This document shows, one piece after another, positions 8,788 to 16,614 of a stretch of 48,106 nucleotides of DNA. The stretch is from JBOHDX01 sp050700835. GTDB taxonomy: Bacteria > Actinomycetota > Actinomycetes > Propionibacteriales > Nocardioidaceae. The position numbers were made by a program, and so were the translations under genes. How positions within the stretch are numbered: the stretch's first letter is position 1; the number at the start of each line of letters is the position of its first letter. The notes beneath the pieces are model-generated. The model saw only the letters and a list, made by a program, of their open reading frames with translations, was not told the DNA's origin and did no database searches. Location: positions 1 through 48,106 of the forward strand of contig JBOHDX010000075.1 of NCBI GenBank assembly GCA_050700835.1, read 5' to 3'.

Positions 8788-9422
8788 CCCAGCCCCGCGT
8801 GGTGGTGCTCGACCACGGCTCGGGCAACGTGCACTCGGTGGTGCGCGCCGCCGAACGCGCCGGTGCCAGAGTCGAGCTGACTGCGGACCCTCATTCCGCG
8901 GTCGAGGCCGACGGGCTCGTCGTCCCCGGCGTAGGCGCCTTCGCCGCGTGCATGGCCGGGATGGAAGCCGTCGCCGGCCGGCGCATCATCGACCGTCGGC
9001 TGGCCGGTGGCCGGCCGGTGCTCGGCATCTGCGTCGGCATGCAGGTGCTGTTCCACCGGGGTGTCGAGCACGGCGTCACCACCGCCGGGTGCGGACAGTG
9101 GCCGGGCGTGGTGGAGCCCCTCGAGGCCCCGATCGTCCCGCACATGGGATGGAACACGGTGCAGCCCGCACCGGGCAGCGACATGTTCGAAGGCGTCGAG
9201 GACGCCCGGTTCTACTTCGTGCACTCCTACGCGGTGCGGCGGTGGGAGCTGCCGGCGCAGACCCGGATGCGGGAGCCCGGGGTCACCTGGACCGAGTACG
9301 CCGGTGATCGGTTCGTCTCCGCCGTCGAGAACGGCCCGCTGTGGGCCACGCAGTTCCACCCCGAGAAGTCCGGCGACGCGGGCGCCGTGCTCTGGGCCAA
9401 CTGGCTGGCCACCCTGCGCTGA
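8784..9422 (+). CDS. hisH: imidazole glycerol phosphate synthase, glutaminase subunit
   Basis: A class I glutamine amidotransferase that hydrolyses glutamine and passes ammonia to HisF. 212 residues. The catalytic triad is visible: C83 in GICVGMQVLF, H192 and E194 in QFHPEKSG. The oxyanion strand lies around GVGAFAACM. The GTG start lies in GTGA overlapping the hisB stop. hisF, its partner, lies 1.6 kb downstream after a repeat-rich gap and a lipoprotein gene, so the two subunits are probably on different primary transcripts or joined only by readthrough. Confidence 0.96.
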   Translation: MTQPRVVVLDHGSGNVHSVVRAAERAGARVELTADPHSAVEADGLVVPGVGAFAACMAGMEAVAGRRIIDRRLAGGRPVLGICVGMQVLFHRGVEHGVTTAGCGQWPGVVEPLEAPIVPHMGWNTVQPAPGSDMFEGVEDARFYFVHSYAVRRWELPAQTRMREPGVTWTEYAGDRFVSAVENGPLWATQFHPEKSGDAGAVLWANWLATLR

Positions 9423-9449
9423 CCCTGCCCCACGGCCCCCCGGCCCCCC

Positions 9450-9689
9450 GGCGCGCCCCCTTCCCTGCCCGCGATCCGACAGTTGCGCCCGCCGTATCCG
9501 GGGCGCGCCCCCCCTCCCTGCCCGCGATCCGACAGTTGCGCACGCTGTTGCTGGGGCGCGTGGTCCCCCTCCCTCCCGTGATCCGACAGTTGCGCACGCC
9601 GGACCACTTCCCTGCCCTGTCAGTTGGGTGCGTAACTGTCGGATCACGGGGGAGGGTGGGGGTGGTGGGGTGCGTAACTGTCGGATCGC
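9450..9689. repeat. cluster of five 20-bp repeats (family A), three direct and two inverted
   Basis: This cluster fills most of the 334-bp gap between hisH and the lipoprotein gene. The 20-mer GYGATCCGACAGTTRCGCAC occurs forward at 9471-9488 (last two bases diverged), 9524-9543 and 9578-9597, and inverted at 9628-9647 and 9670-9689. The forward copies sit in a larger direct repeat of about 51-53 bp with a pyrimidine tract before each 20-mer; inverted copies carry the matching G-rich tract. Copies three and four form an inverted pair with one G/A difference and a 30-nt loop. No gene is seen in this stretch. The same 20-mer recurs at 43413 and 43617. Confidence 0.85.
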
Positions 9690-9756
9690 GAGGAGAGGGG
9701 GAGGACCGCTGTGAGGATGGGCGGAACCTCGGCGTGGCGGGAGGCGTCCCACACAT

Positions 9757-10230
9757 ATGACCAGGCATTGCCGTTCCCTGCTCCCGAGGAGTCTGGTGGC
9801 CGCCGTCGTCGCCGCCGTGGCCGTGACGGCTTGTGGCAGCGCCAACCCGCAGGACCAGACCGGGGGTCGCAGCCCGTCCACCGATAGCAGCAGGCCTCGC
9901 ACCCCGCCGAGCGCCGTGAAGGCCACGCAGGTCACCGTGGTGCGCAGCGGCGGCATGTCCGGCCGCACCGTGCAGTTCAAGCTCACCGCCGAGTCGCCGC
10001 AGTCCGGCAGGGCGATGAAGACGGCGCTGCAGCTCCGCCGCGTCGCCCAACCCGATCATGTGGTCGCCACTCCACCGTGCTGCGACATCTTTGTCTTCGC
10101 CGTCACGATCGCCTACAGCGACGGGTCGACAGCCAACTTCCGGTCGTTCCAGGGCGATCACACGACCCCGGGGTTGCAGGACCTGATCAGCCAGGTCGTC
10201 ACTGTCGGCAAGCCGGTCACCGCGTCCTGA
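9757..10230 (+). CDS. small lipoprotein, emfourin-like (tentative)
   Basis: A 157-residue exported protein. The N-terminus has Arg residues, a hydrophobic stretch and a lipobox ending VTAC at C26, so it should be a membrane-anchored lipoprotein. A Ser/Pro/Thr-rich linker (about 30-54) leads to a domain opening VTVVRSGGMSGRTVQFKL and ending in YSDGSTANFRSF with a C-terminal helix. The RSGG-x-xG opening and strand-helix-strand order recall the emfourin/protealysin-inhibitor family, but this is a tentative reading. An unusual CC pair (PPCCDIF) is present. Start ATG 9757 has GGGAGG 12 nt upstream, a long spacing. It sits between hisH and hisA, separated from hisH by the repeat cluster. Confidence 0.75.
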   Translation: MTRHCRSLLPRSLVAAVVAAVAVTACGSANPQDQTGGRSPSTDSSRPRTPPSAVKATQVTVVRSGGMSGRTVQFKLTAESPQSGRAMKTALQLRRVAQPDHVVATPPCCDIFVFAVTIAYSDGSTANFRSFQGDHTTPGLQDLISQVVTVGKPVTAS

Positions 10231-10256
10231 CCCGTCCACCCGCGGTACGCCGGTAG

Positions 10257-10279
10257 CGGACACCGAACGCCCGTGTCCG
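10257..10279. promoter_or_regulatory. inverted repeat in the hisA promoter region
   Basis: CGGACAC (10257-10263) and GTGTCCG (10273-10279) are perfect 7-bp arms with a 9-nt loop. The repeat ends 10 nt before the TAGTGT -10 at 10290 and so covers the -35 area. It could be an operator or a weak terminator for the lipoprotein gene; it has no T tract. Confidence 0.35.
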
Positions 10280-10289
10280 GACCGGCATC

Positions 10290-10295
10290 TAGTGT
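10290..10295 (+). promoter_or_regulatory. -10 element TAGTGT, leaderless promoter of hisA
   Basis: TAGTGT ends 6 nt before the hisA ATG at 10302 and there is no ribosome binding site, which argues for a separate leaderless promoter for hisA-hisF and the coupled transporter genes. Confidence 0.6.
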
Positions 10296-10301
10296 CCTCT
10301 C

Positions 10302-11036
10302 ATGCCCCCCTTGCAGCTGCTGCCCGCGGTCGACGTCGCGGCCGGGCAGGCGGTCCAGCTGGTGCAGGGGATCGCAGGCAGCGAGCGTGACTTCGGTGAC
10401 CCGGTCGACGCCGCGTTGCGCTGGCAGGAGGAGGGCGCGTCCTGGATCCACCTGGTGGATCTGGATGCGGCCTTCGGGCGTGGCGACAACCATGCACTGC
10501 TGGCCGAGGTCGTCGGACGGCTCGACGTCGACGTCGAGCTGTCGGGAGGCATCCGTGACGACGACTCGCTGGCAGCCGCGCTGGCCACCGGCTGTCGCCG
10601 GGTCAACATCGGCACCGCCGCCCTCGAGCAGCCCGACTGGTGTGACAAGGTCATCGCCGAGCACGGTGACCGGGTCGCGATCGGCCTCGACGTCCGTGGC
10701 ACCACGCTGTCCGCCCGAGGCTGGACGCAGGACGGCGGCGAGCTCTTCGACGTCCTGTCCCGCCTCGACGGTGCCGGCTGCCGCCGCTACGTCGTGACCG
10801 ACGTCGACAAGGACGGCATGCTGCAGGGACCCAATGTCGAGCTGCTGCGCAGCGTGTGCGAGCGCACACCGGCGCCGGTCATCGCGTCCGGTGGCATCGC
10901 CACGCTCGACAACCTGCGTACCCTCGCCCGACTCGCCAGCACCGGCGTTGAGGGCGCGATCATCGGCACCGCGCTCTACACCGGCGCCTTCACCCTCACC
11001 GAGGCGCTGTCGTGCGTACGCGAGGGGGGCGGATGA
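10302..11036 (+). CDS. hisA: phosphoribosyl isomerase A (HisA/TrpF type)
   Basis: A TIM-barrel isomerase for ProFAR in histidine synthesis. In Actinobacteria this enzyme (PriA) usually also isomerises phosphoribosylanthranilate, doing the TrpF step. 244 residues. PriA-like features are WIHLVDLDAAFGRG, VELSGGIRDD, an RGW-x-x-DGG loop, VVTDVDKDGMLQGPN and PVIASGGI. Catalytic Asp candidates are D11 and D167. The residue aligned with Arg19 of M. tuberculosis PriA is Gln here (Q19). No trpF is present near trpCBA, which supports dual function. ATG 10302 is set by the TAGTGT -10; the stop overlaps hisF by ATGA. Confidence 0.93.
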   Translation: MPPLQLLPAVDVAAGQAVQLVQGIAGSERDFGDPVDAALRWQEEGASWIHLVDLDAAFGRGDNHALLAEVVGRLDVDVELSGGIRDDDSLAAALATGCRRVNIGTAALEQPDWCDKVIAEHGDRVAIGLDVRGTTLSARGWTQDGGELFDVLSRLDGAGCRRYVVTDVDKDGMLQGPNVELLRSVCERTPAPVIASGGIATLDNLRTLARLASTGVEGAIIGTALYTGAFTLTEALSCVREGGG

Positions 11037-11803
11037 CCGCGGAAGGCCTCGCCGTCCGGGTGATCCCGTGCCTCGACGTCGACGCCGGGAGAGTCGTCAA
11101 GGGCGTCAACTTCGCCGATCTGCAGGACGCGGGAGACCCGGTCGAGCTGGCGAAGGCCTACGACGCGGCCGGCGCCGACGAGCTGACCTTCCTCGACGTG
11201 ACGGCCTCGTCGCAGGACCGGGCGACGACGTTCGGCGTCGTGGCCCGCACCGCTGAGCAGGTGTTCATCCCCCTGACCGTCGGCGGCGGCGTCCGCAGCG
11301 TCGAGGACGTCCGGGCGCTGCTCCGGGCGGGCGCCGACAAGGTTGGCATCAACACCGCGGCCGTCGCGCGCCCCGACCTCGTCAGCGAGATCGCAGCCAG
11401 CTTCGGCCGCCAGGTCCTCGTGTTGAGCATCGACGCGCGCCGCAACCCGGCCGAACCATCCGGCTTCGAGGTCACCACCCACGGTGGCCGCCGCTCGGCC
11501 GGTCTGGACGCGGTCCAATGGGCCCGGCTCGCGGGCGAGCGCGGGGTCGGGGAGATCCTGCTCAACTCGATGGATGCCGACGGCACCAGATCCGGCTTCG
11601 ACGTCGAGATGATCGCCGCCGTACGCGCGGTGTGCAGTGTCCCGCTCATCGCCAGCGGCGGGGCCGGCCGGGCGGCCGACTTCCCGGCCGCCGTCGAGGC
11701 CGGTGCCGATGCCGTGCTCGCGGCCAGCGTCTTCCACTTCGGTCAGCTGTCGGTGGGCGACGTCAAGAGGGCACTGCATGACGCCGGGCATCCGGTCCGA
11801 TGA
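11033..11803 (+). CDS. hisF: imidazole glycerol phosphate synthase, cyclase subunit
   Basis: The synthase subunit that uses ammonia from HisH to make imidazole glycerol phosphate and AICAR. 256 residues. The two catalytic aspartates fit D15 in IPCLDVDAGRVVKGVNF and D134 in VLSIDARR. Phosphate-binding segments LTVGGGVRS and PLIASGGAG are present. ATG 11033 is chosen over upstream in-frame GTG 11012 because it has the strong purine tract GAGGGGGGC just upstream and overlaps the hisA stop as ATGA. The stop overlaps the next gene, an ABC exporter subunit, again as ATGA. Confidence 0.97.
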   Translation: MTAEGLAVRVIPCLDVDAGRVVKGVNFADLQDAGDPVELAKAYDAAGADELTFLDVTASSQDRATTFGVVARTAEQVFIPLTVGGGVRSVEDVRALLRAGADKVGINTAAVARPDLVSEIAASFGRQVLVLSIDARRNPAEPSGFEVTTHGGRRSAGLDAVQWARLAGERGVGEILLNSMDADGTRSGFDVEMIAAVRAVCSVPLIASGGAGRAADFPAAVEAGADAVLAASVFHFGQLSVGDVKRALHDAGHPVR

Positions 11804-13626
11804 GCACCACACGGGCCGGCTTGTCCATCCTCGGCCGCGGTGCCCGCGAACAGCGCGCGATGTTCTCCCTCGCCGTGGTGGGCAGCGTGCTGTACGGCGC
11901 GCTCACGGTGGCGGACGCGTGGGTGCTGGGCTGGGCGACCGACCACGTGATCGTTCCGTCCTTCCGGGACGGCCACCTCGCCCGCGGCGGCGCGGCGGTC
12001 GTGGTGGCGTTGTTCCTCGGGGTGGCGGTGCTGCGCGCCCTCGGCATCATCGGTCGTCGGCTGATCGGCGGCATCGTCTACTTCCGGCTGATGGCCGACT
12101 ACCGGCGCCGGGTCACCCGCCGCTATCTGGCGCTGCCCATGGCCTGGCACCACCGACATCCGACCGGGCAACTGCTGTCCAATGCCAACGCCGACGTCGA
12201 GGCGACCTGGAACGCCATGATGCCGCTCCCGATGGCCGTCGGCGTGGTCGCGATGCTTGTCGTGGGTGTCGTGGCGATGGCGACGGCCGACCCGGTGCTG
12301 ACGATCGTCGGTCTCGTCGTATTCCCGCTGCTGTTCGTGATCAACATCGGCTACCAGCGGTTCCTGTCCCCCCGCATCACCCGCGCCCAGGCCCTGCGCG
12401 CCAAGGTCAGCGCCGTGGCGCACGAGTCGTTCGACGGTGCACTCGTGGTGAAGACGTTGGGTCGTGAGGCGGAGGAGACCGACCGGTTCCGCCATGCCGC
12501 ACACGAGCTGCGGGACGCCAACATCGCGGCCGGCATCATCCGGTCGATGTTCGACCCGATCCTCGAGGCGCTGCCCAACATCGGGATCCTCCTGGTGGTG
12601 GTCGTGGGCGTCGACCGGGTGCTGTCCGGCGCCGCGCAGGCCGGTGACGTCGTCCAGGTCGCCTATCTGTTCACCGTGATCGCGTTCCCGGTCCGGGCGA
12701 TCGGCTGGGTGCTGGGCGAGCTGCCGCGCAGCGTCGTCGGTTGGCAGCGGGTCAACGGCGTGCTCGAGGCGACCGGGTCGATGGACTACGGAGGCGAGGA
12801 GCCCACCGGTGGTGCGGTCTCACTCTCGTTGCACGACGTCCGGGTCGGGTACGCCGGGGGACCTCCCGTGCTGACCGGCGTCGACGTATCGGTCGCGCCC
12901 GGACGTACCGTCGCACTGGTCGGGCTGACCGGGTCGGGCAAGAGCACGTTGGCATCCCTGCTGGTCCGCCTGTTCGACCCAGCCGACGGCGCCATCGTGT
13001 TCGACGGGCTCGACGTGCGCCGGCTGAGCCAGCGGGCACTGGCCCGCCGGTCGGCGCTGGTGCCGCAGCAGACGTTCATGTTCGACGACACCGTGCGCGA
13101 CAACGTGACCCTCGGCGCCGAGTTCGACGACGACGCGGTGTGGGCGGCGTTGCGGGTCGCTCAGGCAGATGGCTTCGTCACGGCGTTGCCGCACGGCCTC
13201 GACACCGAGATCGGCGAGCGGGGCACCACTCTGTCCGGCGGGCAACGACAGCGACTGGCCCTGGCCCGCGCGTTGGTACGCCGGCCGGGGCTGCTGGTGC
13301 TCGACGACGCGACCAGTGCGGTCGACCCCGACGTCGAGGCGCGGATCCTGGCGGCCCTTCGCGCCGATGGCGACGACTCCACCGTGGTCGTCGTGGCCTA
13401 CCGCAAGGCGACGATCTCGCTGGCCGACGAGGTGCTCTTCCTGGCCGACGGCCGGATCGTCGACCGTGGAACCCACACCGATCTGGTGGCCCGGTCGGCC
13501 GCCTACCGCGACCTCGTCGACGCCTACGACCAGGCCCGCGCGTCCGAGGTCGTCGGCGGGCCGGGTCGAGCTGATCCGGCGGACGACGCCGCGGAGATGG
13601 CCTCGTCGGGGTCGGCGCGCCCATGA
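11800..13626 (+). CDS. ABC exporter half-transporter with a degenerate ATP site
   Basis: A 608-residue fused membrane-domain/ATPase protein of the multidrug/lipid exporter type. The transmembrane part covers about 20-320 with an NTGxxxSR-like HPTGQLLSNANAD; the ATPase runs from about 340 to 580. Walker A is GLTGSGKST (375-383) and the signature is canonical LSGGQ (478-482). The Walker B region reads LLVLDDATSAVDPD, with Asp503 in place of the catalytic Glu, and the switch histidine is Tyr534 (VVAYRKATISL). These changes mark the degenerate-site partner of a heterodimer. Translationally coupled to hisF before it and to the second exporter gene after it. The substrate cannot be read from the sequence. 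Confidence 0.93.
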   Translation: MSTTRAGLSILGRGAREQRAMFSLAVVGSVLYGALTVADAWVLGWATDHVIVPSFRDGHLARGGAAVVVALFLGVAVLRALGIIGRRLIGGIVYFRLMADYRRRVTRRYLALPMAWHHRHPTGQLLSNANADVEATWNAMMPLPMAVGVVAMLVVGVVAMATADPVLTIVGLVVFPLLFVINIGYQRFLSPRITRAQALRAKVSAVAHESFDGALVVKTLGREAEETDRFRHAAHELRDANIAAGIIRSMFDPILEALPNIGILLVVVVGVDRVLSGAAQAGDVVQVAYLFTVIAFPVRAIGWVLGELPRSVVGWQRVNGVLEATGSMDYGGEEPTGGAVSLSLHDVRVGYAGGPPVLTGVDVSVAPGRTVALVGLTGSGKSTLASLLVRLFDPADGAIVFDGLDVRRLSQRALARRSALVPQQTFMFDDTVRDNVTLGAEFDDDAVWAALRVAQADGFVTALPHGLDTEIGERGTTLSGGQRQRLALARALVRRPGLLVLDDATSAVDPDVEARILAALRADGDDSTVVVVAYRKATISLADEVLFLADGRIVDRGTHTDLVARSAAYRDLVDAYDQARASEVVGGPGRADPADDAAEMASSGSARP

Positions 13627-15437
13627 CGGCCACGCAGCTGACCGACCGGCGCGCCGCAGGCGTCGAGAGCGGCGAGGCGGCGGGTGCCTGGGAGACCCTC
13701 AGGCGCGGATTCGAGCTGGCACCCGCCCTGCGCCGTGGCCTCGGTGTCACGTTGACCCTGGCCGTCGTCTCCACGGTGGGTGGCGCGGTCGTGCCGGTCG
13801 TCATCCAGCACGCCATCGACAACGGCCTCGGAGGCTCGACCGTCGATCGCGCGGCGGTGCTGCGGTTCAGTGCACTGGCCGCCGTCGTGGTCGTGCTCAC
13901 CGCCATCAGCGCGTTTGTGATGAAGGTGCGGGTGTTCCGCGCGTCCGAGACGGGTCTGGCGGACCTGCGGGTGCGCGCCTTCCGGCACGTCCACGACCTC
14001 TCGATGCTGACCCAGAACTCCGAACGACGCGGCGGACTCGTCTCCCGGGTCACGTCCGACCTCGACCAGGTGAGCCTGTTCCTGCAGTTCAGCGGTCTGC
14101 TCATGGTGGTCAGTGCCGGCCAGATCGTGGTGGCCACGGTGGTGATGGCGTTCTACTCGTGGCAGCTCACCATCGTCGTCTGGGTCTGCTTCATCCCGCT
14201 GATGGCCAGCCTGCGCTTCTTCGCCGCACGCATGTCCACCGCCTACGCGTTGGTACGCCGCACCGTCGGCGACCTGCTGTCGGTCATCGCCGAGCCGGTC
14301 GTCGGTGCCTCGGTCGTCCGCGCGCACGCCATCGAGGCGCGTACGCAGACCCGGATCGACGCCGCGATCGAGGCCAACTACGTCGCCAACGTCAAGGCGC
14401 AGAGGTTGGTGGCCGTGACGTTCGCATCCGCGGGCGTGGCGGGCGGGCTGGCCAACGCCGGGGTCATCGTGATCGGCATCCTGCTCGGTTTGGCCGGCCA
14501 CCTGTCGATCGGCTCCGTGGTCGCGTTCGCATTCCTCGTGTCGTTGTTCGTCGGTCCGGTCACGATGGCGACGCAGGTCCTGACTGAGGCACAGAACGCC
14601 GTCGCCTCGTGGCGCCGGGTGATCGGCATCCTCGACACGCACGCCGACGTGGTCGATCCGGGCCGGACCGGGGTGGATCTCCCACACGAGGCGCTGTCGA
14701 TCGACTTCGAACACGTGGACTTCGCCTATCCCACCGGCGGTCTGGTGCTGCGTGACGTGACGGTCGGGTTGCCCGCGCGTCGGCGCATCGCCGTCGTGGG
14801 TGAGACCGGCTCGGGCAAGACCACGTTCGCCAAGCTGCTCACCCGGCTGATGGATCCCACCGGGGGGCACGTATGTCTTGGCGGGATCGACGCGTCGACC
14901 GTGCGCTTCGAGTCGCTTCGCCGGCGGGTGGTGATGGTGCCGCAGGAGGGGTTCCTGTTCGACTCCACCCTGGCCGACAACCTGCGCTACGGCGCTCCCG
15001 GCGCCACGGACGCCGAGCTCATCGACGCGGTCGCCGAGCTTGGCCTGGCCGACTGGTACTCCGCGCTCCCCGACGGCGTGCACACCAGGGTCGGACAGCG
15101 GGGCGAGTCCCTGTCGGCCGGGGAGCGGCAGCTGGTGGCCCTCGTGCGCGCCTACCTCGCCAACCCCGACCTGCTGGTGCTCGACGAGGCCACGAGCGCC
15201 GTCGACCCACAGACCGAGCTGCGTGCGACCCGCGCCCTCGAACGGTTGCTAGAGGGCCGCACATCCGTGACGATCGCGCACCGCCTCTCCACAGCCGAGG
15301 GCGCCGACGAGATCCTGGTCTTCGACGCCGGACGCCTCGTCCAACGAGGCCGCCACGACACGCTGGTGTCTCAACAAGGTGTCTATGCACGGCTGCACAA
15401 GAGCTGGGTCGCCCAGTCACATCTCGGCGCCGACTGA
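13623..15437 (+). CDS. ABC exporter half-transporter, catalytic partner
   Basis: A 604-residue transmembrane/ATPase half-transporter, overlapping the previous gene by ATGA. The membrane domain covers about 35-330 (NSERRGGLVSRVTSDLD near 135). The ATPase has Walker A GETGSGKTT (393-401), Walker B LLVLDEATSAVDPQ with the catalytic Glu522, and switch His553 in TIAHRLST. Its signature is altered to LSAGE (497-501). Combined with the first subunit, one composite site pairs this normal Walker A/B with the partner's LSGGQ, and the other pairs the partner's degenerate Walker B with this LSAGE. That is the expected layout of an asymmetric heterodimeric exporter. No substrate assignment is possible. 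Confidence 0.93.
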   Translation: MTATQLTDRRAAGVESGEAAGAWETLRRGFELAPALRRGLGVTLTLAVVSTVGGAVVPVVIQHAIDNGLGGSTVDRAAVLRFSALAAVVVVLTAISAFVMKVRVFRASETGLADLRVRAFRHVHDLSMLTQNSERRGGLVSRVTSDLDQVSLFLQFSGLLMVVSAGQIVVATVVMAFYSWQLTIVVWVCFIPLMASLRFFAARMSTAYALVRRTVGDLLSVIAEPVVGASVVRAHAIEARTQTRIDAAIEANYVANVKAQRLVAVTFASAGVAGGLANAGVIVIGILLGLAGHLSIGSVVAFAFLVSLFVGPVTMATQVLTEAQNAVASWRRVIGILDTHADVVDPGRTGVDLPHEALSIDFEHVDFAYPTGGLVLRDVTVGLPARRRIAVVGETGSGKTTFAKLLTRLMDPTGGHVCLGGIDASTVRFESLRRRVVMVPQEGFLFDSTLADNLRYGAPGATDAELIDAVAELGLADWYSALPDGVHTRVGQRGESLSAGERQLVALVRAYLANPDLLVLDEATSAVDPQTELRATRALERLLEGRTSVTIAHRLSTAEGADEILVFDAGRLVQRGRHDTLVSQQGVYARLHKSWVAQSHLGAD

Positions 15438-15470
15438 CCCACCTCGGTCGTCGTGGCGCAAGCCCTACGC

Positions 15471-15476
15471 GACAAT
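15471..15476 (+). promoter_or_regulatory. weak -10-like GACAAT before hisI
   Basis: GACAAT ends 6 nt before the hisI ATG at 15483. It matches four positions of TATAAT and the spacing equals that of the stronger leaderless promoters in the window, but the first base is G. Confidence 0.35.
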
Positions 15477-15482
15477 GAGGGC

Positions 15483-15878
15483 ATGGACCACTTCGCCCAG
15501 GTCGCCACCGGCTCCCTGGACCCAGCCATCGCGGCGCGCCTGCGGCGCGATTCGGCGGGGCTGGTGCCCGCGGTGGTCCAGGACACCCGTACCCGTGCGG
15601 TGCTGATGGTCGGTTGGATGGACGACGTCGCCCTGCATCGCACCCTCACGTCCGGCCGCGCCACCTACTGGAGCCGCAGCCGGCAGGCCTACTGGGTCAA
15701 GGGTGAGACGTCCGGTCACCGGCAATGGGTACGCGAGGTACGTCTCGACTGTGACGGTGACACGGTGCTGGTCCTGGTCGACCAGGACGGTCCCGCCTGC
15801 CACACCGGCGCGGTGACCTGCTTTGAGGCAGACACGCTGCCGGTCGGCACGATCGATGCCGACCGTCGTCGTGAGTGA
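15483..15878 (+). CDS. hisI: phosphoribosyl-AMP cyclohydrolase
   Basis: Opens the adenine ring of phosphoribosyl-AMP in the third step of histidine synthesis. It is the 131-residue monofunctional form, without the HisE pyrophosphohydrolase domain. The zinc cysteines are C90 (RLDCDGD), C106 (GPACHTG) and C113 (VTCF), with the metal-binding acidic cluster DCDGD. TYWSRSRQAYWVKGETSGH is the family signature. ATG 15483 is preferred to upstream in-frame GTG 15453; it follows the exporter stop by 45 nt. The next gene begins inside its 3' end. hisE and hisG are not in the window. Confidence 0.96.
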   Translation: MDHFAQVATGSLDPAIAARLRRDSAGLVPAVVQDTRTRAVLMVGWMDDVALHRTLTSGRATYWSRSRQAYWVKGETSGHRQWVREVRLDCDGDTVLVLVDQDGPACHTGAVTCFEADTLPVGTIDADRRRE

Positions 15879-16530
15879 CCGTCCCGGGCGTACCCTCGCG
15901 GCCGTCGTCGTGGGCGGACTGGTCACCGGCGGACTGACCGCGTGGTCGGCGACCAAGACCTGGGCCAGTGTCGAGGTGTCCACGGCGGGCATGCCGCACG
16001 ACGTCGTGTCCGTCTCCGGAAGCACGGCCACCCCGCTTGTGGCGTCGCTGGGACTGGTCGTGATGGCCGGCAGCGCTGCCCTGCTGGCCACGTCGGGGCG
16101 GCTTCGTCGTGCCCTCGGGGTACTCATCGTGGTGGTGGCGCTCGGCGCCGCGATCGCCGCCGCAACCGCCGGCGACGCCGTCGACGCGGCCCTGTCGTCG
16201 GCTGCGGAGCGCTCGGCGTCGCTGCCCGGAGCACTGTCGTCGGCCCAGCTGGCCGCCGCCGACCATCCTTGGTGGCGATGGTTGTCGGTGCTCGGCGCGC
16301 TGCTCAGCGTGGCGCCTGGCGCGCTCGCCGCCGGGCGGGGAGTGGCCTGGCCGGCGATGGGTCGACGCTTCGAGCGCGACCGCAGTCCGGCTGGCGGCCG
16401 CGCAGATGCGCCGAGTGTGGGACGCCGGCATCGACCGGCCCGGGCGGGTGTCGACGACGCGATCGACGTGTGGAAGAGCCTCGACGAGGGCCACGACCCG
16501 ACGCAGGACACGCCCAGCACGGACCCGTGA
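15871..16530 (+). CDS. Trp biosynthesis-associated membrane protein (Trp_oprn_chp)
   Basis: A 219-residue membrane protein of the TIGR02234/PF09534 family, known for sitting in actinobacterial trp loci; its function is not established. About four hydrophobic segments are visible, near 8-28, 53-74, 80-99 and 137-155. The conserved C-terminal signature VDDAIDVWKSLDEGHDPT is clear. The GTG start at 15871 overlaps the hisI stop by 8 nt (GTGAGTGA); ATG 15856 is the alternative and adds five residues. In many Actinobacteria trpE lies directly before this gene; here hisI does, with no room for trpE. Confidence 0.88.
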   Translation: MSDRPGRTLAAVVVGGLVTGGLTAWSATKTWASVEVSTAGMPHDVVSVSGSTATPLVASLGLVVMAGSAALLATSGRLRRALGVLIVVVALGAAIAAATAGDAVDAALSSAAERSASLPGALSSAQLAAADHPWWRWLSVLGALLSVAPGALAAGRGVAWPAMGRRFERDRSPAGGRADAPSVGRRHRPARAGVDDAIDVWKSLDEGHDPTQDTPSTDP

Positions 16531-16553
16531 CGCCACCCCCGCGGGCGACTCGT

Positions 16554-16559
16554 CACAAT
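16554..16559 (+). promoter_or_regulatory. weak -10-like CACAAT before the HGxxPAAW gene
   Basis: CACAAT lies 55 nt upstream of the ATG at 16615 in the 84-nt gap after the Trp_oprn_chp gene. It is similar to the GACAAT element before hisI. Weak evidence only. Confidence 0.25.
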
Positions 16560-16614
16560 GGTGTCGCCGCCACCGAGCACGCTGGATCATGAACAGCCGA
16601 CAGGAGAGCTCACG

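Noticed and set aside
9423..9470. 6C-type structured RNA in the C-rich run after hisH
   Set aside because: The C runs are not placed in hairpin loops as that RNA class requires; the tract fits the pyrimidine part of the repeat unit.
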